DNA of 64,000 nucleotides from an uncultured Hungatella sp. GTDB lineage: Bacteria; Bacillota; Clostridia; Lachnospirales; Lachnospiraceae. The first letter of the stretch is position 1; each line of letters opens with the position of its first letter. The notes beneath the pieces are model-generated. The model saw only the letters and a program-made list of their open reading frames with translations, had not been told where the DNA came from and did no database searches. This document shows, one piece after another, positions 26,579-34,822 of the stretch. The stretch covers positions 1 through 64,000 of the forward strand of contig CAMUJH010000008.1 of assembly GCA_947089145.1 (NCBI GenBank). The letters are read 5' to 3'. A program made the position numbers and the translations under genes.

Positions 26579-26739
26579 AGCGTGTTTGAAAATTGCTTTC
26601 CGTCAGATGTGCGTCACAGTTTGCGGGAGATTTGGCCCGAATGAGGGAGGCGTAGTGGGCTACGTTGACCGAATGAGGGCCAGATCTCCCGCAAAGTGGG
26701 GCGTGCAGATGGCGGGAATGAATTTTCAAACACGCTCTA
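26576..26739. mobile_element. Family A palindromic MITE-like element, full copy (164 bp)
   Basis: Nineteen-base terminal inverted repeats (26576-26594 and 26721-26739) bound two arms of about 64 bases that are imperfect complements, so the whole element can fold into one long hairpin. The centre holds a direct repeat CCGAATGAGGG (26638 and 26670). Both ends begin with TA. No protein is encoded. Confidence 0.78.
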
Positions 26740-26777
26740 GGGGGATCGCCGTTATCGGAAGATTACGCTGCGGCAGA

Positions 26778-26824
26778 TAAAAACGGCAGATTCCTTCTGA
26801 ACTTTCAGAATGGGAATGCTGCCG
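26778..26824 (-). terminator. Terminator of the ygeX-ygeY-ygeW-arcC operon
   Basis: A long imperfect hairpin (26784-26824, outer CGGCAG/CTGCCG, inner TTCTGAA/TTCAGAA) is followed on the minus strand by TTTTTAT. It lies just past the arcC stop. CTTTTC on the plus side makes weak bidirectional action possible. Confidence 0.75.
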
Positions 26825-26856
26825 CTTTTCTTCAGACGAGAAAGGGATCGTCTCTT

Positions 26857-27801
26857 TTACAGATGGAACATAGTTCCTGTCTTCCCCTGGATCGCATCCC
26901 TGGATTTTTCAAGCAGGGTAATAAGGGCTGTTCTTCCCTTCTTTGACCCTGCAAAATCCACAGCCGCCTGTACTTTAGGCAGCATAGATCCTGGTGCGAA
27001 GTGCCCTTCCTTTATATATTTTTCAGCTTCGTCCAAAGACACATCTGAAAGCCATTTCTCATCCGGCTTTCCAAAATTCAGAGCCACCTGTTCCACGGCG
27101 GTAAGGATGATCAGGAAATCCGCATCCAATTCCTTGGCAAGGAGGCAGCTGGCAAAGTCTTTGTCAATAACGGCGCTGGCTCCTTTCAGATGATTTCCCT
27201 GACGGATAACAGGAATGCCGCCGCCGCCGCAGGCAATAACCAAATCCCCGGACTCCACCATAGCCCGAATGGTGTCGATCTCAATAATCTCCACGGGCTT
27301 GGGGGAAGCAACCACACGGCGGTATCCCCGGCCAGAATCTTCTTTCATAATATAATTAAATTTCTCTTCCATCGTTTTAGCCTGTTTGGCGGACACGAAC
27401 TTGCCAATAGGTTTCGAGGGAGCGCTGAATGCCGGATCAGTTTCATCCACCCTTACCTGGGTTATCATGGTGGCAACCGGGATGTTCTCAATACCCCGGT
27501 TCAGCATTTCCTCCCTTAAAGCATTCTGCAAGTCATACCCTATGTAGGCCTGGCTCATGGCAACGCATACGGACAAGGGCGTGTTAGGCTGGTCAGCATC
27601 CTCATGAGTCAAGGCAATCATGGCGTTATTTACCATGCCTACCTGGGGTCCGTTTCCATGGGCGACTACAACTTCGCATCCTTCCTCAATCAAATCCACA
27701 ATAGCTTTAGCCGTAATCTTTACGGCCTTCATCTGTTCAGGAAGCGTGTTGCCCAGCGCATTTCCGCCAAGGGCAATGACGATTCGTTTCTTCTTTGACA
27801 T
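26857..27801 (-). CDS. arcC: Carbamate kinase (YqeA-like)
   Basis: This 314-residue enzyme makes ATP from carbamoyl phosphate and ADP. KRIVIALGGNALGNT, VVAHGNGPQVG, RRVVASPKPVEI, IACGGGGIPV and AVIDKDFAS are the family motifs. It is the last gene of the minus-strand run. The ygeW product upstream would supply carbamoyl phosphate, so this is the energy-yielding step of ring-opened purine breakdown. AAAGGAAT lies before the ATG. Confidence 0.95.
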   Translation of the reverse strand: MSKKKRIVIALGGNALGNTLPEQMKAVKITAKAIVDLIEEGCEVVVAHGNGPQVGMVNNAMIALTHEDADQPNTPLSVCVAMSQAYIGYDLQNALREEMLNRGIENIPVATMITQVRVDETDPAFSAPSKPIGKFVSAKQAKTMEEKFNYIMKEDSGRGYRRVVASPKPVEIIEIDTIRAMVESGDLVIACGGGGIPVIRQGNHLKGASAVIDKDFASCLLAKELDADFLIILTAVEQVALNFGKPDEKWLSDVSLDEAEKYIKEGHFAPGSMLPKVQAAVDFAGSKKGRTALITLLEKSRDAIQGKTGTMFHL

Positions 27802-27829
27802 AACGTTCCATTCCTTTCAAAAAATACCG

Positions 27830-27884
27830 CAGGCATTTGCAAAACGGAAAGCTTCGAGACAACTTCGGTTTTCACAAATGCCTG
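27830..27884 (-). promoter_or_regulatory. Intercistronic hairpin between ygeW and arcC
   Basis: A perfect 10-bp outer stem (27830-27839 with 27875-27884) continues with partial pairing inward. There is no T run, so it more likely stabilises mRNA or tunes arcC expression than terminates. Confidence 0.45.
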
Positions 27885-27898
27885 TATATCAGTACAGA

Positions 27899-29092
27899 TT
27901 ATTTAAACACTCTTGGGGTCCCTTTTTCTTCCAGCTTTTTGAGAACGTCAGCCGGGTCGGCAAATTTTGCAAGGAAAATCATGGCTGCAATAATATAAGG
28001 CTTAAAGCTGGCCTCCTTGTAAAGCGGATCTCTGTAGCGGTCGAATACCGTCGCATCCACTTCCCCCTCTTCGCAGCTGACGCCGGAGATATCCGCCGGG
28101 AGGCAGTGCATATAAAGGGCCTTTCCGTTCTTCGTAGTGGCCATAAGCTCTTCTGTGCAGGCCCAGTCCTTGTGCTGCGCATTCTGAGCCAAAAGTTCCT
28201 TCTCCAGAGCCTTGATGCCTTCCGTGTCGCCGTTGCCGTAAAGTTCTGTCCTTTTCTCCATGGCTGCAAATGGAGCCCAGCTTTTTGGATATACGATGTC
28301 AGCATCTCTAAAGGCTTCTGCCATGCTGTTAGTCTTGGTAAATGAGCCGCCGGATTTCTTCGCATTGGCAGCAGCCACTTCCTCAACCTCCGGGAACACC
28401 TCATAGCCTTCCGGATGAGCCAGCACCACGTCCATGCCAAAGCGGGTCATCAGTCCGATAACGCCCTGGGGAACAGACAGGGGCTTCCCGTAGGAGGGAG
28501 AGTAAGCCCAGGTCATGGCCAGCTTTTTGCCCTTTAAATTCTCAACGCCGCCGAACTCGTGGATAATGTGGAGCATATCGGCCATGGCCTGCGTAGGATG
28601 GTCGATATCGCACTGCAGGTTAACCAAAGTCGGCTTCTGCTCCAAAATGCCGTCTTTATTGCCCTGTGTCACGGCGTCAACCACTTCGTGCATATATTTG
28701 TTGCCTTTTCCGATGTACATGTCATCACGGATGCCGATGACGTCAGCCATGAAAGAGATCATGTTGGCAGTTTCGCGGACTGTCTCGCCGTGCGCCACCT
28801 GAGATTTGCCTTCATCCAGATCCTGAACCTCCAGTCCCAGCAGATTGCAGGCGGAAGCAAATGAGAAACGGGTGCGGGTAGAGTTGTCACGGAACAGAGA
28901 AATGCCCAGACCGCTTTCAAACACCTTGGTGGAAATGTTGTTTTCTCTCATGAAACGAAGGGCATCAGCGACGGTGAACACTGCTTCCAGCTCCTCGTCC
29001 GTCTTCTCCCAGGTAAGGAAAAAGTCGCCGTTGTACATGTCCTTAAAGTTTAATTTATTTAATTTGTCAATATAATCCTGTAATGTTTTCAT
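27899..29092 (-). CDS. ygeW: Knotted carbamoyltransferase YgeW
   Basis: This 397-residue member of the aspartate/ornithine carbamoyltransferase superfamily has the carbamoyl-phosphate loop FRDNSTRTRFSF and the second-site motif CDIDHPTQAMADM, with the long inserted loops of the YgeW group. The E. coli homologue's acceptor is unknown. In purine clusters it is proposed to release carbamoyl phosphate from a ureido intermediate. It lies between ygeY and arcC on one transcript. Gaps of 97 and 125 bases separate them. Confidence 0.94.
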   Translation of the reverse strand: MKTLQDYIDKLNKLNFKDMYNGDFFLTWEKTDEELEAVFTVADALRFMRENNISTKVFESGLGISLFRDNSTRTRFSFASACNLLGLEVQDLDEGKSQVAHGETVRETANMISFMADVIGIRDDMYIGKGNKYMHEVVDAVTQGNKDGILEQKPTLVNLQCDIDHPTQAMADMLHIIHEFGGVENLKGKKLAMTWAYSPSYGKPLSVPQGVIGLMTRFGMDVVLAHPEGYEVFPEVEEVAAANAKKSGGSFTKTNSMAEAFRDADIVYPKSWAPFAAMEKRTELYGNGDTEGIKALEKELLAQNAQHKDWACTEELMATTKNGKALYMHCLPADISGVSCEEGEVDATVFDRYRDPLYKEASFKPYIIAAMIFLAKFADPADVLKKLEEKGTPRVFK

Positions 29093-29217
29093 ATATCCTC
29101 CTGATAAGCTTTATAGTAATTATTTAAATAAAATGGATTTGCATGGATTCAGTAGGCCAAGTGCGCCCGCCAGGCTTTCATGTGCGGCGGTGCGCCTTCT
29201 GCCGGGCGTATGCAGGC

Positions 29218-30534
29218 TTACTCTGCAAAATACTCTGCAGGAAGGGCCGCATACACGGCTGCGCAGGTAACCAGATCCTGCTTCCAGGTCTTCTCATTGG
29301 GAGCATGAGCCTGTGCCTCTGCACCTGGTCCAAAGCCGATGCATGGAATCTTGTTTCTTCCCATGATCGAAACGCCGTTGGTGGAGAACGTCCATTTGTC
29401 AGTCAGAGGGCGGGCCTGGCGCATTTCCAGAGTCTCTTGGGCGCCGATTCTCTTGTCTCCGTAAAGGCTTATGTAGGCGCTTTCCAGAGCCTTGGTCACC
29501 TTGTGATCCTTGGGAATGGCCCAGGTGGGGAAGTAGCACTCAATCTCATACACGCATCCGGTATAGGACGGGCGGTCATAGTTGTACATGGACACTTTCA
29601 CGTCGTCACCGTACTTTTTCACGCTGGGAAGGGAGCGGATCTCTTCCAGGCAGCTTTCCCATGTCTCGCCGAAAGTCATGCGGCGGTCTAAAGATACGGA
29701 GCAGGAGTCAGCAACTGCGCAGCGGCTTGGGGAGGTGTAGAAAATCTGGGAGGTGGTAATCGTGCCTCTTCCAAGGAACCTGGCCTCTTCCCAGTCCTTG
29801 TTGTACTTGGGGTCAAGCATTTTTACAAGGCCTTTGATTTCTGTCTTGTCGTCTGCGTCATTTTCATTTAAAGCCCGGATGTCCTGAAGAATGTCGGCCA
29901 TTTTATAGATGGCATTGTCTCCTCTTTCCGGTGCGGAGCCGTGGCAGGAAACGCCTCTTACATCCACCCTGATTTCCATGCGCCCTCTCTGGCCGCGGTA
30001 AATGCCGCCGTCCGTAGGTTCCGTGGATACCACAAATTCTGGGCGGACTTTATCTTCGTTAATAATGTACTGCCAGCAAAGCCCGTCACAGTCTTCTTCC
30101 TGCACGCTTCCCACTACCATAACCTTGCAGCCTTCAGGAATCAGATTCAAGTCTTTCATAATCTTTGCGCCGTATACAGAAGAGACAATGCCGCCGCACT
30201 GGTCGGAAACTCCGCGTCCGCCGATTTCTGTCTCATTTTCATAACCCTCATAAGGGTCAAAATCCCAGTTTTCGATATTTCCGATGCCCACAGTATCAAT
30301 GTGCGCATCATAGGCAATGATCCTGTCCCCGGTTCCCATGTATCCGATAACATTGCCTTGGGGATCAATCTGAACCTCATCAAACCCGACCTTTTTCATT
30401 TCAGCAGCAATGGTTTCTATATGAGCTTTTTCGTCACAGCTCTCCCCTGGATTTTTTACAATTGCTCTTAAAAACGCATTCATATCCCCGCTGTAATTCT
30501 GGGCGGCTTCCTTGATTTTTGCAAAATCTGACAT
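29218..30534 (-). CDS. ygeY: M20-family amidohydrolase YgeY
   Basis: This 438-residue metal-dependent hydrolase is of the ArgE/DapE type. The first metal ligands are in YDAHIDTVG, the bridging Asp in [11 protein letters not shown], the catalytic Glu pair in [11 protein letters not shown], and a later Glu in [26 protein letters not shown] is the dimerisation-domain entry. By genome context the YgeY family is linked to selenium-dependent purine use. The substrate is unproven. It follows ygeX by 34 bases. Confidence 0.93.
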   Translation of the reverse strand: MSDFAKIKEAAQNYSGDMNAFLRAIVKNPGESCDEKAHIETIAAEMKKVGFDEVQIDPQGNVIGYMGTGDRIIAYDAHIDTVGIGNIENWDFDPYEGYENETEIGGRGVSDQCGGIVSSVYGAKIMKDLNLIPEGCKVMVVGSVQEEDCDGLCWQYIINEDKVRPEFVVSTEPTDGGIYRGQRGRMEIRVDVRGVSCHGSAPERGDNAIYKMADILQDIRALNENDADDKTEIKGLVKMLDPKYNKDWEEARFLGRGTITTSQIFYTSPSRCAVADSCSVSLDRRMTFGETWESCLEEIRSLPSVKKYGDDVKVSMYNYDRPSYTGCVYEIECYFPTWAIPKDHKVTKALESAYISLYGDKRIGAQETLEMRQARPLTDKWTFSTNGVSIMGRNKIPCIGFGPGAEAQAHAPNEKTWKQDLVTCAAVYAALPAEYFAE

Positions 30535-30568
30535 AATAGGTATCTCCTTTTATAATTTTTAAATCTGT

Positions 30569-31819
30569 TTAGCTTTCCAAATCCGCAAAGGGCTTTTTCT
30601 CAGTCCCGCACAATCCTTCCCATGTAATCTCGCGGTAGCGTTCCGGGTCGGTGTCGCCTTCGGACGATACAAGAAGGACTTCAGAACCGGAATTCAGCTT
30701 CAGCGCATTTTTAAGCTCTTCATACTGGGGATTGGTCATCAGCGCATGAACCAGGCCCAGAGTTACGGAGCCGGATTCACCGGAAATTACCCGCTCATCA
30801 TTACCTATGGGAGCGCCGTAAATGCGCGTCCCGTTGGCGCTTACCCAGTCCGGGCAGGAAACAAATGCGTCCGCATGATTTCTCAAAATATCCCAGGAAA
30901 CCGTGTTGGGCTCCCCGCAGGCAAGTCCGGCCATGATGGTAAGCATATCTCCTGTGACATTGACCCGGGTGCCGTCGGCCTGCATTGCGGACTGGTAAAG
31001 GCAATCTGCAGCTTTTGCCTCTACAACCACCATGACTGGCGGATTTTCTCTAAAACGATTGGCAAAATAACCGATTACAGCACCTGCAAGAGAACCTACG
31101 CCGGCCTGTATGAAAATATGGGTAGGGCGGCTTCCGTCTGCAGAAAGCTGCTGGTCAGCTTCCATGGCAAGAGTGCCGTAGCCCTGCATAATCCATGTGG
31201 GAATCTCTTCATACCCTTCCCAGGCAGTGTCCTGTACCATAATGCCCCGTGTCGTCTCAGAAGCCTCCCTGGCAGCCATGCGGACACAGTCGTCATAGTT
31301 AAGATTTTCAATGGTAACCGTGGCATTTTCCTTGGCAATGTTCTGCAGGCGGGTCTGAGTGGTTCCTTTTGGCATTCTGACTACGCATTTCTGTCCCAGC
31401 TTGTTGGCGGCCCATGCAACACCCCGGCCATGGTTTCCGTCAGTGGCAGTGAAGAAGGTTGCCTGGCCAAATTCGTCCTTTAAATGCTTAGAAGTGAGGA
31501 CATTGTATGGAACCTGGCTTACATCCTTGCCAAGCTCCTGGGCAATATGCCTTGCAATGGCATAAGAGCCGCCCAGTACTTTAAATGCGTTAAGGCCGAA
31601 CCGGTAAGATTCGTCTTTTACGTAAAGACGCTTCAGTCCCAGGTACTCAGCCAGACTTGAAAGCCGGGTAAGAGGGGTTACGGAATATTGAGGAAAGCTT
31701 TTGTGAAAATCGCTGGCTTTCTTCATTTCCTTAAGAGACATATTCGGAAGCTGCTTGTCATCGCTCTTCGGAATATGGTTGAGGGTCCACTTAATGGAAG
31801 CCCCTTGTGAGTTGCACAT
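30569..31819 (-). CDS. ygeX: 2,3-diaminopropionate ammonia-lyase
   Basis: This fold-type II PLP enzyme of about 416 residues converts 2,3-diaminopropionate to pyruvate and ammonia. The PLP lysine is in LNAFKVLGGSYA, with DGNHGRGVAWAA for phosphate or substrate binding and a C-terminal SSEGDTDPE. The start is the ATG at 31819 with AAAGGAGG. A longer frame to 31882 has no site. It is the first gene of the minus-strand run behind a good promoter and yields the pyruvate that makes purine fermentation worthwhile. Confidence 0.95.
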   Translation of the reverse strand: MCNSQGASIKWTLNHIPKSDDKQLPNMSLKEMKKASDFHKSFPQYSVTPLTRLSSLAEYLGLKRLYVKDESYRFGLNAFKVLGGSYAIARHIAQELGKDVSQVPYNVLTSKHLKDEFGQATFFTATDGNHGRGVAWAANKLGQKCVVRMPKGTTQTRLQNIAKENATVTIENLNYDDCVRMAAREASETTRGIMVQDTAWEGYEEIPTWIMQGYGTLAMEADQQLSADGSRPTHIFIQAGVGSLAGAVIGYFANRFRENPPVMVVVEAKAADCLYQSAMQADGTRVNVTGDMLTIMAGLACGEPNTVSWDILRNHADAFVSCPDWVSANGTRIYGAPIGNDERVISGESGSVTLGLVHALMTNPQYEELKNALKLNSGSEVLLVSSEGDTDPERYREITWEGLCGTEKKPFADLES

Positions 31820-31880
31820 GATACAATCCTCCTTTGAAATTGAGCGTTTCAATTGGTTATTATGTCGTCTCCCTAAGGTC

Positions 31881-31908
31881 ATTATAGCATGGAATTTTAA
31901 AAAATCAA
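31881..31908 (-). promoter_or_regulatory. Promoter of ygeX-ygeY-ygeW-arcC
   Basis: On the minus strand TTGATT (31908-31903), 16 bases and TATAAT (31886-31881). The leader to ygeX is about 55 bases. Confidence 0.72.
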
Positions 31909-31921
31909 CAGAAAAATAAAA

Positions 31922-31944
31922 AATTTTTATTACGATAAAAAATT
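31922..31944. promoter_or_regulatory. AT-rich inverted repeat between divergent purine promoters
   Basis: AATTTTTAT-TACG-ATAAAAAATT lies between, and just upstream of, both divergent -35 boxes. A similar ATTAC-centred motif occurs before xdhD (40101-40123), and a looser AT-rich one before the BMP lipoprotein gene (about 55660-55709). It is a candidate activator site for the YheO-type regulators. Confidence 0.4.
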
Positions 31945-31955
31945 ATTAAAAATGC

Positions 31956-31984
31956 TTGCAATAAGCGAAAACCCATGATAAGAT
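31956..31984 (+). promoter_or_regulatory. Promoter of the permease-ssnA-ygfK-hyuA run
   Basis: TTGCAA (31956-31961), 17 bases and TAAGAT (31979-31984). The leader to the permease is about 120 bases. Confidence 0.65.
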
Positions 31985-32113
31985 AGGAGTAATGGGATGT
32001 GAATTTGTTAAAATTTCCCAAAGTATTGGAATCGTCTCCCTGATGAAGATACCAATATGCAGCAGATTAACAAAAAAATCACTGCAGCAGGAAGAGGAGG
32101 AGAGAAACAGGAA

Positions 32114-33454
32114 ATGAATGGAGGAGCAAAGGAACAGACATCCGCTATGTTATTTGATTTGTATGGAAAGCCGTCTGCCAGTCAGGCATTCCCTTTGGCA
32201 TTGCAGCATGTAGTCGCCATGATTGTAGGATGCGTGACCCCGGCTATTATTGTAGCAGGGGTGGGAGGGCTTTCTGATAAAGATTCAGTTATCTTGATAC
32301 AGGCGGCACTGGTATTGTCAGCTCTCACCACTCTGGTGCAGCTGTATCCGTTTCAAAAGGGAAAGGTACGGATTGGGTCCGGGCTTCCGGTGATAATGGG
32401 CATCAGCTTTGCCTACGTACCTACCATGCAGGCCATTGCCGGTGACTTTGGCGTGGGAACAATTTTGGGAGCCCAGATCGTGGGCGGAATCATTGCGGTT
32501 CTTGTGGGAATCTTCATTAAACAGATTCGGAAGTTTTTCCCGCCTCTGATTACAGGAACCGTGGTGTTTTCCATTGGGCTTTCTCTGTATCCCACAGCTA
32601 TTAATTACATGGCGGGAGGAGTGGGAAACCCTCAGTACGGTTCATGGCAGAACTGGGTGATTGCCATTATTACTCTGATTATCGTTACAGGACTGAACCA
32701 CTACGGAAAAGGGATCTGGAAATTGTCTTCTATTTTAATAGGGATTTTTGCAGGGTATGGAGTGGCGCTCCTTTTTGGGATAGTAGATTTTTCCGCGGTT
32801 TCCGGAGCGTCTTTCTTTCAGCTTCCCATGCCTCTGCATTTTGGAGTGGTTTTTGAACCCTCAGCCTGCGTTGCAATTGGGATTCTGTTTGCCATCAATT
32901 CCATTCAGGCGATTGGGGATTTTACAGCTACCACCACGGGCGGTATGGACAGAATGCCAACAGACGAGGAGCTGAACGGCGGTATTGTGGCTTACGGGTG
33001 CTGCAACATTATAAGCGCGCTGTTTGGAGGGCTTCCTACTGCTACTTTCAGCCAGAATGTAGGGATCGTATCTTCTACTAAGGTAGTGGCCAAGAGGGTG
33101 TTCGGCATGGCGGCAGGGATTCTTTTGGTTGCAGGGCTGATTCCCAAATTTTCTTCGGTGCTGCTGACGATCCCCAACTGCGTTTTAGGCGGGGCTACTG
33201 TGTCCGTGTTTGCTTCGATTGCCATGACAGGAGTGAAACTGATTACGGCTGCTCCTATGGATTATCGGAATACCACCATTGTCGGGCTGGCTGTTGCGTT
33301 GGGAATGGGGATTACGCAGGCCAATGCGGCGCTGGGGAGTTTCCCGGCCTGGGTCACAACAATTTTTGGAAAATCGCCGGTGGTATTGGCTACAATAACG
33401 GCAATTGTGCTGAATCTTGTTTTGCCGGGAAGAGATGCAAAAAATACAAAATAA
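32114..33454 (+). CDS. Nucleobase:cation symporter-2 permease (urate/xanthine type)
   Basis: This NCS2 transporter of about 446 residues has 14 hydrophobic segments. FPLALQHVVAMIVGCVTPAIIVAG opens it, and GSGLPVIMGISFAYVPTMQAI and AIGDFTATTTGGMDRMP cover the substrate-binding region of the xanthine/urate group. It likely brings urate or xanthine in with H+ or Na+. The ATG at 32114 follows a purine-rich site. An ATG at 32057 would add 19 hydrophilic residues. It heads the plus-strand purine operon. Confidence 0.9.
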   Translation: MNGGAKEQTSAMLFDLYGKPSASQAFPLALQHVVAMIVGCVTPAIIVAGVGGLSDKDSVILIQAALVLSALTTLVQLYPFQKGKVRIGSGLPVIMGISFAYVPTMQAIAGDFGVGTILGAQIVGGIIAVLVGIFIKQIRKFFPPLITGTVVFSIGLSLYPTAINYMAGGVGNPQYGSWQNWVIAIITLIIVTGLNHYGKGIWKLSSILIGIFAGYGVALLFGIVDFSAVSGASFFQLPMPLHFGVVFEPSACVAIGILFAINSIQAIGDFTATTTGGMDRMPTDEELNGGIVAYGCCNIISALFGGLPTATFSQNVGIVSSTKVVAKRVFGMAAGILLVAGLIPKFSSVLLTIPNCVLGGATVSVFASIAMTGVKLITAAPMDYRNTTIVGLAVALGMGITQANAALGSFPAWVTTIFGKSPVVLATITAIVLNLVLPGRDAKNTK

Positions 33455-33478
33455 AAACTTTAAAACGGGAGGATATCT

Positions 33479-34810
33479 ATGCTGATAGTAGGAAATGGAA
33501 AATTAGTAACAAGGGACAGCAAGTTGCCGTTTATTGAAAACGGCGCCCTGGCCATTGACGGAACGAAAATCGTGAAAGTCGGAACCACGCCAGACTTGAG
33601 AAACTTATATAAGGGCGCTGATTACATAGATGCCAAAAACCGCATTATTATGCCGGCGTTTATTAATACCCATGAGCATATTTACAGCGCTATGGCAAGA
33701 GGCTTAAGCATTAAAGGATATAACCCTAAAGGATTTTTGGATATACTGGATGGCCAGTGGTGGACCATTGACCGGAGACTTACCCTGGAGCAGATCAGGT
33801 ACAGCGCCATGGATACGATGATTTCCTGTATCCGCAATGGAGTTACCACCATATTTGACCATCATGCAAGCTTTGGCCACATTAAGGGCAGCTTGTTTAC
33901 CATTGCGGAGGCCGCTAAGGAGCTGGGAATAAGAGCTTGTCTCTGTTATGAGGTTTCGGACAGGGACGGGGCGGAGAAAGCGAAAGAGGCAGTTCTGGAG
34001 AACGGGGAATTTATCCGATTTGCATTGAAAGATGATACGGATATGATTGCAGGGATGATGGGGATGCACGCTCAGTTTACCATTTCGGATGCCACTATGG
34101 AATTGGCGGCAGCCAATAAGCCGGAGGAGGCAGGATATCATATCCATGTGGCAGAAGGGATTGAGGATCTGCATGACTGTCTGAAAAAGTACGGCAAGCG
34201 GATAGCGGATCGGCTGATGGACTGGAACATATTGGGGAAAAAGACGCTGCTCGGGCACTGTATCTATATTAATTCCCATGAGATGGATTTGATCAGGGAT
34301 ACAGGGACCATGGTAGTGCACAATCCGGAGTCCAATATGGGAAATGCCTGCGGGTGTCCGCCTGTCATGGAACTGGTTCACCGGGGGATTTTGACAGGGC
34401 TAGGAACAGACGGGTATACCCATGACATGACGGAATCTTATAAGGTGGCCAACGTGCTTCACAAACACCATTTGTGCGATGCCAATGCCGCCTGGAGCGA
34501 AGTACCGGAAATGCTGTTTAAAAACAATGCCGCCATTGCCGGCCGGTACTTTAAGGCTCCTCTTGGAGTCCTGAAAGAAGGGGCTGCGGCAGACGTGATC
34601 GTGGTGGACTATGATCCGCCTACTTATTTAGACGAAAATAATATTAACGGCCATATTTTGTTCGGCATGACCGGAAGAGATGTGGTTACCACGATTGGAA
34701 ACGGAAAAGTCCTTATGCAGGACAGGGAAGTCAAGGTGGCGGATACCGAGAAAGTCATGGCAAAATGCAGGGAAGAATCTGCAAAGCTGTGGAAGAACAT
34801 AAACGGATAG
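33479..34810 (+). CDS. ssnA: Putative aminohydrolase SsnA
   Basis: This 443-residue amidohydrolase-superfamily protein has metal ligands in NTHEHIYSAMARG, HIHVAEG, LLGHCIYI and TDGYTHDM, the layout of guanine-deaminase-like enzymes. SsnA is part of the urate gene set of gut bacteria and probably acts on a ring or ring-opened purine. The exact reaction is not known to me. It lies 24 bases after the permease and 12 bases before ygfK. AACGGGAGGA precedes the ATG. Confidence 0.93.
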   Translation: MLIVGNGKLVTRDSKLPFIENGALAIDGTKIVKVGTTPDLRNLYKGADYIDAKNRIIMPAFINTHEHIYSAMARGLSIKGYNPKGFLDILDGQWWTIDRRLTLEQIRYSAMDTMISCIRNGVTTIFDHHASFGHIKGSLFTIAEAAKELGIRACLCYEVSDRDGAEKAKEAVLENGEFIRFALKDDTDMIAGMMGMHAQFTISDATMELAAANKPEEAGYHIHVAEGIEDLHDCLKKYGKRIADRLMDWNILGKKTLLGHCIYINSHEMDLIRDTGTMVVHNPESNMGNACGCPPVMELVHRGILTGLGTDGYTHDMTESYKVANVLHKHHLCDANAAWSEVPEMLFKNNAAIAGRYFKAPLGVLKEGAAADVIVVDYDPPTYLDENNINGHILFGMTGRDVVTTIGNGKVLMQDREVKVADTEKVMAKCREESAKLWKNING

Positions 34811-34822
34811 GAGGAGAATAGC

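Noticed and set aside
22283..26739. CRISPR-like reading of the recurring GTTTGAAA sequences
   Set aside because: The copies are inverted-repeat ends of dispersed elements. They are not regularly spaced direct repeats, and no cas genes are present.
31992..32117. 41-codon plus-strand ORF ending ATGA at the permease start
   Set aside because: Its ATG falls on the expected transcription start with no usable ribosome site, and the encoded sequence ends in low-complexity Glu codons from the permease ribosome site.
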